DNA of 64,000 nucleotides from Meconema thalassinum (GCA_946902985.2 OX336400.1:170883043-170947042), one strand, 5' to 3'. Shown: positions 17,861-28,642, counted from the first letter of the stretch. Notes: generated from the letters alone by a model not told the origin. Numbers and translations: made by a program.

Positions 17861-20800
17861 GAACTGTGATATGCCAGAGAAAGTAGTGATGAAAATTTAT
17901 ATTAACGATAGTTACTCTTCCGTATGACTTAAATATGAAGTAATAAAGTTTTATATGATTTAACAGAGGTAGATAAGAAACCTGCTGTGTGTAATTTTAA
18001 TTCAGTCGTGAAGTTAGGATGGTAAGGGGCGCGTAGTGCCTACGCTTATTGATTTAGATTGACTAAAATCATTTAATTTGGAAGACAGAGGTTGTCGTGC
18101 TATTGAGCAATTCAGGTAAGTTGAATGTGGGTCCTTAAGCCGCAGGTAAGTTGGAGGAAGTGAGGATTAAATTAAAAAAAAAAAAGTAGGAAGGTTATTA
18201 CATAGGTAAGTAATCGAAAGAAAGTAGTAATAATTATTATGGCAACCATAATTATGAATATAATGGTAATAAAGATTTAATTCAAAAGTGAGTGAAGATA
18301 AGATGATACAATGGTAATAAAACGAAAGAGTTGAAGAAGTAAGTATTGATTTAATAAAGAAGTTTCAGTTGAGGACAGCGAGGTTATCAGTGGATATATT
18401 TTGAGAAATTTATAAGTGGTTTAGAATTGTTAATGGTAATGCGTTGTATGAATTAACCAACATCGGATTGAAATGAGGAAGTAGTAACTAATTAGGACAT
18501 CTGGTACTTGTTGACAGATATGTGTGTATTTTCACGTAAATGGACGTGAGTTTGAAGAAGTAGGCCAACGAAGGTAATGCCGTTGAGCAATGTGGTTTTA
18601 AAGTTTTGGTAAGATGCCAAATGAAGTTTTTTAAGGAGGAAGTTTTGGTAAGATGCCAAATGAAGTTGTTTTTTGAGGAAGTTTTTGGTAAGATGCCAAA
18701 TGAAGTTGTTTTTTGAGGAAGTTTTTGGTAAGATGCCAAATGAAGTTGTTTTTTGAGGAAGTTTTTGGTAAGATGCCAAATGAAGTAGGTTGGAGGAAGT
18801 TTTTGGTAAGATGAAGTAGGTCAGCGAGGTATATTCCGTTGAGCAATAATTATTTTTTTATGGTATCTACGGGACTACGTGAAGTTAATAAGGGAGTTTT
18901 TTTTAAGTATATATGGATGTATGCACACAAGGTAATAAGAGATTACAAAGGTAAGATTGTCCAAGTTTTTGTTACAGTTACGCACGTTTTAAAGATATTA
19001 CAAGGCTTGTTATCGAGCTAAACCACTTTTAGTAAAAAGTTACTGATGAATAATAACGAATTAATTATGTGGTAGATTTTTGTCCTACACAGGTAAAAGT
19101 AAAGATAATAATTATAATTAAAAGGTTGACATAATATTTACTAATATTGAAAGGAATTTGTTATAATTCGACGTTTTGAGGATTTTAAAAGTAAATCATT
19201 TTTTTTAGTAGACAGGAAATTAAAGTTTTATTTATGTCATACGGAGTTAGTAAAGATAAGTTAATATTTTGAAGGAAGAATAAGTTGGTAAGATAAGTGT
19301 ATACCTAAGGGGTAATAATGAAGTTACAATTAAAGGCAGGTGTAAGTTACGCATTTAATTTGATAGAGAAGAAAGTATCTGAACTGTGTTAGAACTCAGA
19401 ACTTGCTTTATGAAGTGATTATGGGAGAATATTTGCTAATTATGAGTGTCAGTGTTATTGACTGTCAACTGGAACACTGTCATTATTTTAGGAAGACAAT
19501 AGTTAGGAAAGCTAAGTGTGATGTTATTATTCCAAGGAATTAGTCGAAGCATGTAAGATTTTTTAGCTGAAATTTAGTGTGTTATTGGTCAGTAAGAGGT
19601 GACCTGTAACAGTAAGAAGAAGTGGGATTATACCACGAATAGGGGAGGTTTTTTTGTATGTGACGTGTGATGTCACGATGAGTTTTGAGAGATTCTGGTA
19701 TAGCAAGAGTGAGCTATAGTCCAGGCGGTCAGAACAAGTAGGAAGTGGTGTTTGGAGGACACGGTACTTAATTAAGAGTTTTGAGAGAAAACTAAGGGGG
19801 GTTTATAGGCATTCAGCAAAAAGTCAAATCATGAATAGACTAAGTTCAAAGTATAAGAGCATTAATATTTTGTGGAACGAAATATTTATTCCGAGGAGTT
19901 TGTCATGTGTTTTTGTGAAATAGTTTAGTGATATACGTAATTCAGGTATTGAGTAGTATTTTGTCCAAGTCTTAATCATTTTGTTATGGTAAGTAAGGAA
20001 TGACGTTACGGTAAAGTTATATCTTGACGCTAAGTTAAATTTTATAAAGTGAACGAGAAGTCAGATTTTATGTTTATTGGTGATTTTGAAAATCCAAGTT
20101 ATTGTTTTCGAGAAGTAGTAAAGAGGAATTATGGTTTTATGAGAAGTTAAGAAGTCGTGGAGACTTAGGAAGTATTAATTTGGAAGGAGGCGGCCGTGGC
20201 CTAAGAAAGAATTAAGCCACGAAGGCAGGTGAGTAGTAACTTGGATATTTAAATGAACTGTTTAATAACTGCTTTGAGGTATTTCGATGTCATTATGTAT
20301 TTGGGGAAATATTTACATGTATGACATATGCACTGAAATAGGAATTGCCTTAGGTGTCTTGCTAAGTTATTTTTTTCTTCAATTATTGAAATTTTACTGC
20401 ATTTGAGTAATCCCTTTATAAAGACGAAAGGAATATTGTATTGTTTGCATCCTATTATCGTGTGCTGTAATAGTTATTATGGGTTAATCAGCTGGTATTA
20501 CAACAATGTACTTCTACGCCAGACTGATATACAAAAACTACGTTCAAAAGAGATGAAGCCAAAATTGTATGTCATGCATACGATCACCGAAATATAAACG
20601 AGTGCAGCGTTGACATATATGTCAAAAATAAAAGTGAAGGGCATTTTATATGTATTTTTTTTACAGCATATAAAAAAAAATGAACATTATGAACATTTGG
20701 AAGAATGAGATGAATGAAAGTTAAAATATGATTTTTTTGTGAAGAATACATTTATGTATATTTTTTTTACAACATATATAAAGAAGAATGAACATTATGA

Positions 20801-20995
20801 ACATTTGGAAGAATGAGAAATGATAGTACAAATATGTAAAGTGAAAAGAGTATGTTCTTGTATATCTTTATGTATTGTTGAAGGGTATTATTTGTATGTT
20901 GTCGTTATGGGGGTATTAATATTTAAATTTGTATTCATTTGTGTAGGATGTGTAGTGATATAAATAATGTTACATTTTATTTTAAATTATTTATA
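17861..20995 (+). other. non-coding interior of the LTR element
   Basis: There is no long ORF in any frame that reads like a protein. In the frame overlapping the end of gag, CDMPEKVVMKIYIND (to 17924) resembles the few residues just before a retropepsin active site. The frame then stops, so pol was probably lost from here on. The strand is purine/G-T-rich with many GTAAGT-like words. It contains a 40-bp tandem array (18601-18820) and a pair of related blocks ending AACATTTGGAAGAATGAGA (near 20692 and 20798). Confidence 0.7.
18601..18820 (+). repeat. 39-40-bp tandem array inside the LTR element
   Basis: GGTAAGATGCCAAATGAAG recurs at 18608, 18647, 18687, 18727 and 18767, with a shortened copy at 18805. 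The period is 39-40 bp and the middle units are nearly identical. Long minus-strand open frames across it are by-products of the repeat length. Confidence 0.92.
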
Positions 20996-21006
20996 TCAGG
21001 GGCGAT

Positions 21007-22254
21007 TGTAACGATTCGATCCCATAGCGGTTATATTTATAGGGTTATTCATTTATAATTATCATATTTATTATTATTATTAACTAGTACATCCATGAGA
21101 TGATTTTTATATCAGATAATTGTAAGCGGTTTTGATTATTATATTCAATTAGATTTTTATTAACAATTACTTGTAAAGAGACGAAGTATTATATATTGCA
21201 ACAAGACTGGCGATATGGACTAACCCTGTGCGTCACAAACTGAACGACGTAGTAAGAATTTCACCACGGCAAACTGCGTCATTTTCCTGAGATGTTAAGA
21301 AACCCACTATGGTGTAACCAACACGCCATTTTCTACGGTATATACGCGTCAATATATATATTGCAAGTTATGAGTCAAGAATGGAGAAGGCTAATAGAGA
21401 GGGAAGCTGTGACACCACGTGACAAGGAAGTCATTAGTATTTGTACCTGCAACATCGGACAAGAATGGCATTGATCTATAGCTATCAATGAAGGAAGGAA
21501 GTTGTAACCTTGCTTTCTGGGTCCTAATGGACTGAGCACCGAGAGTCGACACTGAACGATGTCTTGCCGACATCTATATCAATACATAATGGGTTATATC
21601 CCTGATCAAGAGTCTTTCTACAGATGGCAACGTACTTAATGAGGATATTTCATAGTAAATGAGATATCACATCATTTTTTTAAACATAAGCGACGTAACA
21701 TCGAGATCACCGATCATTTCTTAAATATGACGAATCTTCGACTGGGTGAGCCAACAATTCAATAAAACTATCGTCTCTATTATAATTTAACTTCATTTAA
21801 CTTTCAATTCATTTTAAAATTCATTTTCTTTTAAATAATTAATTGCCGCATTGAGTAATTTTAAATTCAATTGTGTGACTATCACTATTCTGTTTTATTA
21901 ATATTTTGTTTTTGCATTTAATAAATTCATTCTCTTCAACGTAATGCCTATTTCTTTCATTGTAGTTGGTACTTTAAGGCAATCATACTCCTTGATTAAA
22001 TACGGATTGGTTAGATGACTTTGTCTCACTACGGCCCGGGTAAGTGGTTCTCGACTCTACTGCTGATAGCCGAGGTTAAATCAATAAATTTCGATTCACT
22101 ATCTTAAATAGGAATCTGGCGCTCAACAACTTATTATATTACACTATCACAGGTAAGGTCACACCACAGTGTATATTATTTATTCATATCATGTTTGTTT
22201 TATTGAACCACAATAGTCATCAACCACGATGAAGGACTTTATAAAAATGTTACA
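21007..22254 (+). repeat. 3' LTR (1248 bp)
   Basis: The same length as the 5' LTR at an exact offset of 6297. It is preceded by a short purine tract (AGGGGCGA, 20998-21005) that could prime plus-strand synthesis. The only differences from the 5' LTR that I can see are six substitutions between about 22228 and 22243. Confidence 0.95.
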
Positions 22255-22303
22255 TCATTATGATACAGTTTTCTAACACATAATAGTGAGGGTCGAACAT
22301 AAA

Positions 22304-22517
22304 GGTATTTGTGGCTAACAAAGATAGGGCTAGTGATAGTTCTGATAAAGAATTTTGTAATTTAGAAGAAACAATAACAAAAGTAGACTCAGCTTGTAAA
22401 ATCCTTGGTGTATCTCCTGCAAGTAAAATTAGGAAATTAAATGAAGAGCAGAGGCTGTCTGCTTTGAAAGCCAAAATTGAGAAAGTTCTGTTCCGCAGCC
22501 ATTTAATGACATTGTAA
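22304..22517 (+). pseudogene. zinc-binding-type ORF, second part
   Basis: Reads ANKDRASDSSDKEFCNLEET, then ITKVDSACKILGVSPASKIR and KLNEEQRLSALKAKIEKV before a stop at 22515. The Ser/Asp-rich linker followed by a helical LGVSPASKIRKL segment is what I would expect downstream of the Cys-rich module at 13868-14081, so I read both as one gene cut by the MITE. The exact join is unclear, because no clean target duplication is visible. Confidence 0.45.
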
Positions 22518-22642
22518 GGATGTCCATTTCATTAATTTATTTATTTCTTTTAATTATACACTTAATATATAGTTTTTTCATATCAAGCATTCGTTATTAG
22601 ACTTAAGTAGTCTATAACATTAGTATTTTAATTCTTAATTGG

Positions 22643-22680
22643 GCTGAGGAAGACCTCAATGTCAGGTCAAAACGTGTACC
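22643..22680 (+). ncRNA. hammerhead-like motif 4 (core damaged)
   Basis: CTGAGGA (22644-22650), one A, a perfect 5-bp stem GACCT/AGGTC (22652-22656 with 22664-22668), then AAAAC where GAAAC is expected (22669-22673), GT, and GTA (22676-22678). Stem I has about four pairs (GGG/CCT and T/A). The G-to-A change in the GAAA box predicts loss of activity. Confidence 0.45.
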
Positions 22681-22736
22681 TATCTTATAATATAGGCTAC
22701 AATATTAATGATTTAATTCAAGTATTGATTTGTGTA

Positions 22737-22765
22737 CTGGAAGCAGGCTGTGGATTTTCATTTTC
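22737..22765 (+). mobile_element. 29-bp terminal fragment of SINE S2 with 13-bp duplication
   Basis: The inserted bases are exactly the last 29 of S2 (from CTGGAAGCAGGC to TTTTCATTTTC). Flanks attgatttgtgta at 22724-22736 and 22766-22778 are identical. It is an extremely 5'-truncated retroposition. Confidence 0.85.
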
Positions 22766-22887
22766 ATTGATTTGTGTATACTTAAAACCTTAGAATTCAT
22801 CATCATCTACGCCAGTACAAGAATGTCGCCAGATTGAGTGGGGAGTGTCTGGTTTTATTATTCGCGGTCTATAATACTCGTATTTTT

Positions 22888-23815
22888 TTAGCCTACTTTC
22901 GATTTTTGCAAAAAATGAAAGTAGAATTATGAGATCAACACAGGGCGAAAAAATGTGTGTCTGTCTGTGTGTGTGTGTGAGTGTGTGTACTCTGAATGTC
23001 ACCCCCCCCCCTATCAATTCGAACACGGTGAAACCGAATTGAACGAAATTTGGTACAGAGGTATTACTAGCTAATGGCACCTCAGTTTCATGTTTTATAT
23101 CGCCGCCATCTTGACGGAAACGTAATGGCGGCCACCCAAATGTTCAAAGCTTAAATCAAATTACGATTAACCTAATCATCCGATCTCTACCAAATTTTTC
23201 AACAACATACCTTTATGGAGGGAGCATCCTTTGACCAAACTGCAAGGTCATCAGACCAATAATTTGTGGATGGCGGCCATATATGTGTGAAAATCGATTC
23301 CCCCTATCTATTCAAACACGGTGAAACCGAATTGAACGAAATTTGGTACGGAGGTTGCACTAGAAAAGGGAACCTCAGTGTCATGTTTTATATCGCCGCC
23401 ATCTTGACGGAAACGTAATGGCGGCCACCCAAATATTCAAAGCTTAAATCAAATTACGACCAACCTAATAATTTGATCTCTACCAAATTTTGCAACATCA
23501 TACCTATATGCGGTAAGCATCTTTTGACCAAACGACAAGGTGATCAGCCCAATAGTTTACATACCGGCCATGTATGTGTGCAAATCGATTCACCATATCA
23601 ATTCAAACACGGTGAAACCGAATTGAATAAAATTTGTACAGAGGTAGAACTAGCAAAGAGCACCTCATATTCATGTTTAATATCCGTATAACACGTTGTA
23701 TTCAACAAGCTACTACAACCAACATTCAATTTTACTCCTTGAAAAGGACAAAGAGTTATAACAATACCCGTGCATTTAGGAGAAAGTAGGCTATATGTTC
23801 TTTACTGGACATATT
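22888..23815 (+). repeat. GT-tract repeat, copy 3 (second subfamily)
   Basis: It opens with a hairpin-like CTACTTTCGA ... GAAAGTAG (22902-22927), then a GT tract (22953-22988) and a C run. Three successive related blocks follow, each starting near AACACGGTGAAACCGAATTGAA (23033, 23318, 23608). Two carry TAATGGCGGCCACCCAAAT. The end AGGCTATATGTTCTTTACTGGA (about 23788-23809) matches the terminal word of the other copies. Gene-like frames are absent. Confidence 0.7.
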
Positions 23816-24256
23816 GTTTTTATTACACTCACGCCTCTCAAATCATAATATTAACCTGTTATATCTTAACGGATAATTTGTATTTAATTACTCTTATCGA
23901 TTCAGTTGTGGCATATAGCAGTCAGGAAATAAATATTGGTGAAATATTTATGAGATATAACCGTATATCAGGCTGATTTTTACGGTGTTTTACTATTCAG
24001 ATACGCTAATAAAGTGTATATAAAGTTGTCCCGCTAATTCAGTATGAGTCAGGTTAGCGCTCCTTTCCCTCTAATTGGCCTCTTAAGTTGTTCCTAATAA
24101 AGAAATCACCGTGGAATTATTAGACTTGTTCAATGTTATTAATGGCTACTGAAAATCGTGCCAATAGAAAGAAGGTGGTAACTCACTTGTCAGTGAAGGA
24201 AGATTGTATTTAACGTTTCTCCGAGGGAATCACTATAATTTAAAATATTACATGCG
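23816..24256. other. unassigned sequence
   Basis: I recognise no gene or repeat in this AT-rich stretch between the GT-tract repeat and the S1 SINE. Confidence 0.3.
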
Positions 24257-24815
24257 CATTCGGTGGCGTAGTCGGTAGCATGCTGAACTGCTATGCCCAA
24301 GATCGCGGGTTTAAGCCCAGCCGAAGTCGTGGAATTTTTAAGAACGTTAAAATCCTTCACTATGCCTTCCTTTGGAGGGTAAGTCGGTAGCATGCTGAAC
24401 TGCTATGCCCAAGATCGCGGGATCAAACCCGGCCAAAATCGTGGGATTTTTATGAACGTTAAATTCCTTCAGTATGCCTTCCTTCGGAGGGGAAGTAATG
24501 CCAGTGGGCCCTTGTCATAGATTTATGGCAAGAAAAATAACCTACCACTACAATTGGTATTGTGTGGCTAAATTGGTAGATTATTTGGTTAGAAACGCTC
24601 TATCAAGTTCCAAAGTTCGCCGCTGGGTGTCAGTGACAGTGACATTTGGTAGCCAAAGTCGGAACTACTTGAAATTGAACTTTCATTCATCTTCATTCAT
24701 TCCATCTCTCATTATCTCCTCTCATGAGGTTGGCCTCATGAAGGGCATCCGGCTGTAAAAACCATCCGCCATAACTTACAGAATTTAATCGCATCTCATC
24801 CCCGACCCCGTTGGT
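24257..24815 (+). mobile_element. SINE S1 with tandemly duplicated head and third tail type
   Basis: The tRNA-like head and first body part occur twice in tandem (24257-24379, then from 24380), each with GTCGGTAGCATGCTGAACTG and a B-box-like block. The S1 body follows, but the 3' end (from about 24690) is a different sequence containing CATGAAGGGCATCCGGCTG. This is the third tail seen on S1 heads in the window. Confidence 0.75.
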
Positions 24816-24930
24816 AACACACATAGACGTACAAATAATAATATTACAATTTCAAAAATACGTTTATCTTAGCTGTGGGTTATTAAATGAAGCTCGGATG
24901 AAGATAACCATTTTTATTGGAGGTGAGATT

Positions 24931-25017
24931 CCTTAGTTTAGGGGCTGCGACAACGCGGTCATGTAGGCCCGTGTACTTCGGGTGTGTGTAGAATCTGTCT
25001 GGTAACCGGTGTTAGTT
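24931..25017 (-). mobile_element. SINE S1 tail fragment
   Basis: A minus-strand match to the last about 87 bases of the standard S1 tail (CTTAGTTTAGGGGCTGCGAC ... ACCGGTGTTA). The rest of the SINE is absent. Confidence 0.75.
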
Positions 25018-25171
25018 CCGATTGTATTATTGGAACCAGAAATCGTCACTATTCACGGTACGCAAGCATAATAACGTCGCTAGTTAAAAATGCAAATATT
25101 TTCCAAGTAGGCTATACAACGCATATATTACCACAGATTGTCATCAACACACTCTACAGCAGCCACCAGTC

Positions 25172-26689
25172 ATGAACATCAACTTGATAGATTACGTTTT
25201 AACAAATTCTACGGACGAGTGCCAGTACATTAACACAGATGCCAAAAACTTCCGACAGGTATCACTCCTATGCTATCTCTATAAAGTTCTAGAGAGAATG
25301 ATCCTCAATCGAATCTCGGACCAAGTTGACAAAACTCTGATTAGAGAACAATCAGGCTTTCGTCCCGGGAGGTCGTGTTGTGGACAGATCTTGAACCTGA
25401 CACAACACATAGAAGATGGATATGAACGCGGGCAGATCACCGGTGTCGCCTTTGTTGACCTTACTGCCGCATATGACACCATCAATCACAGGACTCTATT
25501 AACGAAGATCTATGCCATCACGAAAGACTTCCACCTAACACAGTTTATAAGATATCTGCTACAAAACAGACGTTTCTTTGTTATCCTACAAAACAAAAGG
25601 AGCCAATGGAGGACACAGAAAACTGGTATCCCACAAGGAAGTGTGCTAGCCCCACTGTTGTTTAATATGTACACTAATGACCAGCCAATCAATCCTGTCA
25701 CAAAATTTTTCATTTACGCAGATGACACAGCAATTGCTGCCGAAGGGACAACTTTTGAGGAGGTGGAAGGAAAACTCACAACAGGTCTTAAAGCACTATC
25801 TGCCTATTATGATAGCAACTACTTGAAGCCAAACCCTTCCAAAACACAAGTGTGTGCATTCCACTTACGGAACAGAGAGGCTTGGAGGAAACTGAGAATA
25901 ACCTGGAGAGGTCAACAACTAACCCACTGTGACACCCCAAAATACCTGGGAATAAAGCTGGACCGTTCCCTCACCTTCAAAGACCATTGCACAGATACAA
26001 AAATGAAAGTTTGTGCTAGGAATAACATTATTACGAAACTGACCGGCAACAACTGGGGAGCACATCCAGATGTCCTCCGCACATCCGCCCTTTCTCTGTG
26101 CTTCTCCGCTGCTGAATATGCAGCACCTGTATGGCACAACTCCAGCCATGCCAAACAGGTAAAAATTGCCCTAAATGAAACAGGACGGATTGTAACAGGC
26201 TGCCTGCGGGCAACCCCTGTTAGCAAAATATACCACCTAATGGGCGTAGCACCTCCAGATATCCGAAGAAGAACGGCAGCTGAAATAGAAAGAAAGAAGC
26301 AGGAGTCGGACCCAAGACACCCCCTATTTGGAAGTGAACATCAACTACCAAGACTGAAATCGAGAAAAAGTTTCCTGCAGGCGACACAACCAATTCAGAC
26401 ACCACCTGCAAACCGTCGGATACAACTCTGGTGTAGTTCATCATCAGAGAAATATTGGGACAACCCCAAAGAAGAACTTGCTGCAGGCCATCACCTCCCA
26501 TACGACACATGGAAGGTCCTTAATAGACTGAGGACTGGAGTATCTCGGTGTAAGGTGAACATGAATAAATGGGGATTCATCTCAGAGGACGAACTATGTG
26601 AGTGTGGTGAACATCAAGACCACCAGCACCTACTCAACTGCAGGAAACTATCAGAACCTGTCTCCAAGGGCGATCTGAGCAGCTGGTAG
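25172..26689 (+). CDS. Jockey-like LINE reverse transcriptase, 5'-truncated (505 codons)
   Basis: The RT core is clear: VSLLCYLYKVLERMILNRI, FRPGRSC, VAFVDLTAAYDTINH, GIPQGSVLAPLLFNMYTND, FIYADDTAIAA (catalytic YADD), and YLGIKLDRSLTFKDH. The C-terminus has TWKVLNRLRTG and CECGEHQDHQHLLNC, the typical Cys/His end. The first about 25 codons are not LINE-like, so the true element sequence starts near 25245; the endonuclease and ORF1 are lost. Near the end the frame shifts: AVRAAEFWASRGI is read just after the stop in another frame. An uninterrupted RT frame suggests a fairly recent copy. Confidence 0.88.
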   Translation: MNINLIDYVLTNSTDECQYINTDAKNFRQVSLLCYLYKVLERMILNRISDQVDKTLIREQSGFRPGRSCCGQILNLTQHIEDGYERGQITGVAFVDLTAAYDTINHRTLLTKIYAITKDFHLTQFIRYLLQNRRFFVILQNKRSQWRTQKTGIPQGSVLAPLLFNMYTNDQPINPVTKFFIYADDTAIAAEGTTFEEVEGKLTTGLKALSAYYDSNYLKPNPSKTQVCAFHLRNREAWRKLRITWRGQQLTHCDTPKYLGIKLDRSLTFKDHCTDTKMKVCARNNIITKLTGNNWGAHPDVLRTSALSLCFSAAEYAAPVWHNSSHAKQVKIALNETGRIVTGCLRATPVSKIYHLMGVAPPDIRRRTAAEIERKKQESDPRHPLFGSEHQLPRLKSRKSFLQATQPIQTPPANRRIQLWCSSSSEKYWDNPKEELAAGHHLPYDTWKVLNRLRTGVSRCKVNMNKWGFISEDELCECGEHQDHQHLLNCRKLSEPVSKGDLSSW

Positions 26690-26830
26690 CCGCCAGTGAT
26701 AAGGCAGTTCGAGCAGCAGAATTCTGGGCATCACGAGGAATATAAAGATGCACATATACTTTGTAATATTTGTATATATATATATATATTTATATGTTAT
26801 GTTCTGGACACGCATAAATAAATAAACACT
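25240..26830 (+). mobile_element. LINE D insertion (Jockey-like)
   Basis: Covers the RT frame and a short 3'-UTR that ends in AT-repeat sequence and (TAAA)n near 26812-26826. I found no clear target duplication. A related C-terminal fragment lies at 42790-42995. Confidence 0.75.
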
Positions 26831-27128
26831 GGAAATCAAAAGATAAACATTCCGAACGAATGTAAATAAACGCCCACACATGTAAAATACAATACGTACA
26901 AAATCGATAGAATTTTCACGTATGGATAGAGCTGAATCAAAAGAGTATCGATCATTACGCCTCAAGCATATTTCATGTAATAGAGAAAAGACAAGACGCT
27001 TTCCCTTCATTCCCATGATCAGAAACTGTCATATTACTTACAAAATAGGAATACATGTTGAATTATATGGCCTTCGAGCATAAATACAATAGAGTGCGCA
27101 TTGCCACACTGCGCCTGTACTGTGACGT

Positions 27129-28642
27129 GAAACCAACATCTCGATCAGCTGATTAAAGGGTAAACAGAGGACCTCGTAATGGAAGGTGATAGGAGTATGT
27201 GAAGAAATGATTTTTAATGAGGGTTTAAACACACATTTTCGTAATTTATACGGCATTGGGAAAAGCATCGCATGTTTCTTTACGTACCGGAAGGTAGCAA
27301 AGCTTAAGAATGTAACATATTTGGTGTTAAAAGTGGCTGTCGAGTTCCGTAATACTCATACATCCATGATCCGATCTTGTAAATAATTGATAACAAATCC
27401 AACTCTGAATTAGGCCTACTGATTTTTGAACAGAATTGTGTTTTTATAAAAAGTGGCTGTCGTGTTCCGTAATACTCATACATCCAGGATTCCCTCTTGT
27501 AAATACTTAATAACAAATCCAACTCTTAATTAGGCCTACTGATTTTTGAACAGAATTGTGTTTGTCTAGCTGGTCATTTTTGTTTTTACGCCCGAAAGCT
27601 TCAAAAATTAGTTCTATCTATTAACTTACTACATCATTTCCCAAATTATTTTTCATCATTAGAAAATGTATTTTGGCTAATTTCAGTACCGGCACGTAAG
27701 AACATTTTATCGTACGATGAGCTCTCATTCAGCGTTACCTTTCCACTTCAGTATTATATGAAAGTGAACAAAACAACATGGGCAAATGGAAATAAGGTAG
27801 TTTATAGATTTAGTAAGCGTTGGTTTTTAACAACTATACATTACATTTGCTACGTAGGAAAATATTTAAATCAATGAACTGTTTCCTTTTAAATTCCATT
27901 TTCCATGAATCATAGAAACCTTTGCAAAAATAACCCAGAATTCTGAAATTCTACGAAGAATTGACTAATTTAGGGATGCAATGTAGCCTATCCTAGAAGA
28001 ATCTCAAAATTCCCTCAACCAAACGCACTGTCCTTAACTTACGTTTAATATTTATTATCGAACACTACACCGTCACATCTGTAGCATAACCTGCAATTTG
28101 ACACTGAACATGATTGACGACTGCATTGTGTAGTCCACACTACAATTAATCCAGCATAGGGACATAAAGCATTTTTGTGTTCAGAGATGCATTTACTAGC
28201 GGTCTCAACAAAACACCAAGAAAAACGTCTAGCCTATGGACATGTAAATACTTGATACCTTCGAACATAAATACAGGCCTGTTCAGTGGAGTAAGGGACA
28301 GGGTAAATTATAATAATTTATAATAAATTCCAGCATTTTCATGTTAAATTATTTTTCTTTCATGTTTCGGAGTTAAGAGGAAACGTAGGCTAAAGAAATG
28401 CAAGTAATTAAGTCAAGAATTTTAGGGTTATTTAGCAATGAATTAACATGCGTATGGAAAGAAATGCCCGATCCTGTTTTAAACGTCTCCTTACATCCAT
28501 ACGCGACACAGTAATACACCATTCTGACTTGGTAATGAATAGAACTCACTTTAAATAACCCAATTCTATCATCACGTGTAGTATTTCAGTGCTCCAAACT
28601 ACCCTCAGTTCCCTTTAGTCAGCTGATCGAGATGTTGGTTTC
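27129..28642. mobile_element. candidate 1.5-kb inverted-repeat element
   Basis: A 32-bp inverted repeat with a single mismatch (27129-27160 and 28611-28642; core ACATCTCGATCAGCTGA) bounds 1.5 kb without coding capacity. Similarity continues weakly outside (TGACGT words on both sides). There is no confirmed target duplication, so it may be an internal pair of a larger element. Confidence 0.45.
27327..27564. repeat. 120-bp tandem duplication
   Basis: AAGTGGCTGTCG starts units at 27331 and 27451. The two copies differ at only a handful of positions over 118 bases and end in CAGAATTGTGTTT. Confidence 0.92.

Larger units (their letters stand above)
14710..22254 (+). mobile_element. non-autonomous LTR retrotransposon with gag only
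   Basis: Two 1248-bp direct LTRs (14710-15957 and 21007-22254) start TGTAAC and end GTTACA. They are flanked by the 4-bp duplication tcat (14706-14709 and 22255-22258), confirmed against the empty site in the MITE copy at 41608. A primer-binding site follows the 5' LTR. One long ORF (gag) occupies 16103-17860. From 17861 to 21006 there is no reverse transcriptase, RNase H or integrase. Near-identical LTRs indicate a young insertion. It is probably Ty3/Gypsy-like (4-bp duplication, gag style). Such gag-only elements depend on another element's pol. Confidence 0.9.
14082..22303. mobile_element. hairpin-ended MITE, copy 1, split by the LTR retrotransposon
   Basis: The MITE pieces are 14082-14709 and 22255-22303. 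The left end is a long imperfect hairpin: GCAACGAGCCTATAATGG at 14084-14101 pairs with its complement ending near 14195, enclosing TAAGACACGAGT/ACGAGTGTCTTA and AAAACGAGCG. A short inverted repeat, TTATGTTCGA / TCGAACATAA, links the area just inside the hairpin (near 14205) with the right end (near 22293). The same element uninterrupted is at 41608-42276 in the other orientation. No transposase is encoded. Confidence 0.75.

Noticed and set aside
18488..18846. Overlapping minus-strand ORFs with repeated Ala-Ser-Tyr-Gln-like units
   Set aside because: They result from the 39-40-bp tandem array and have no independent support.
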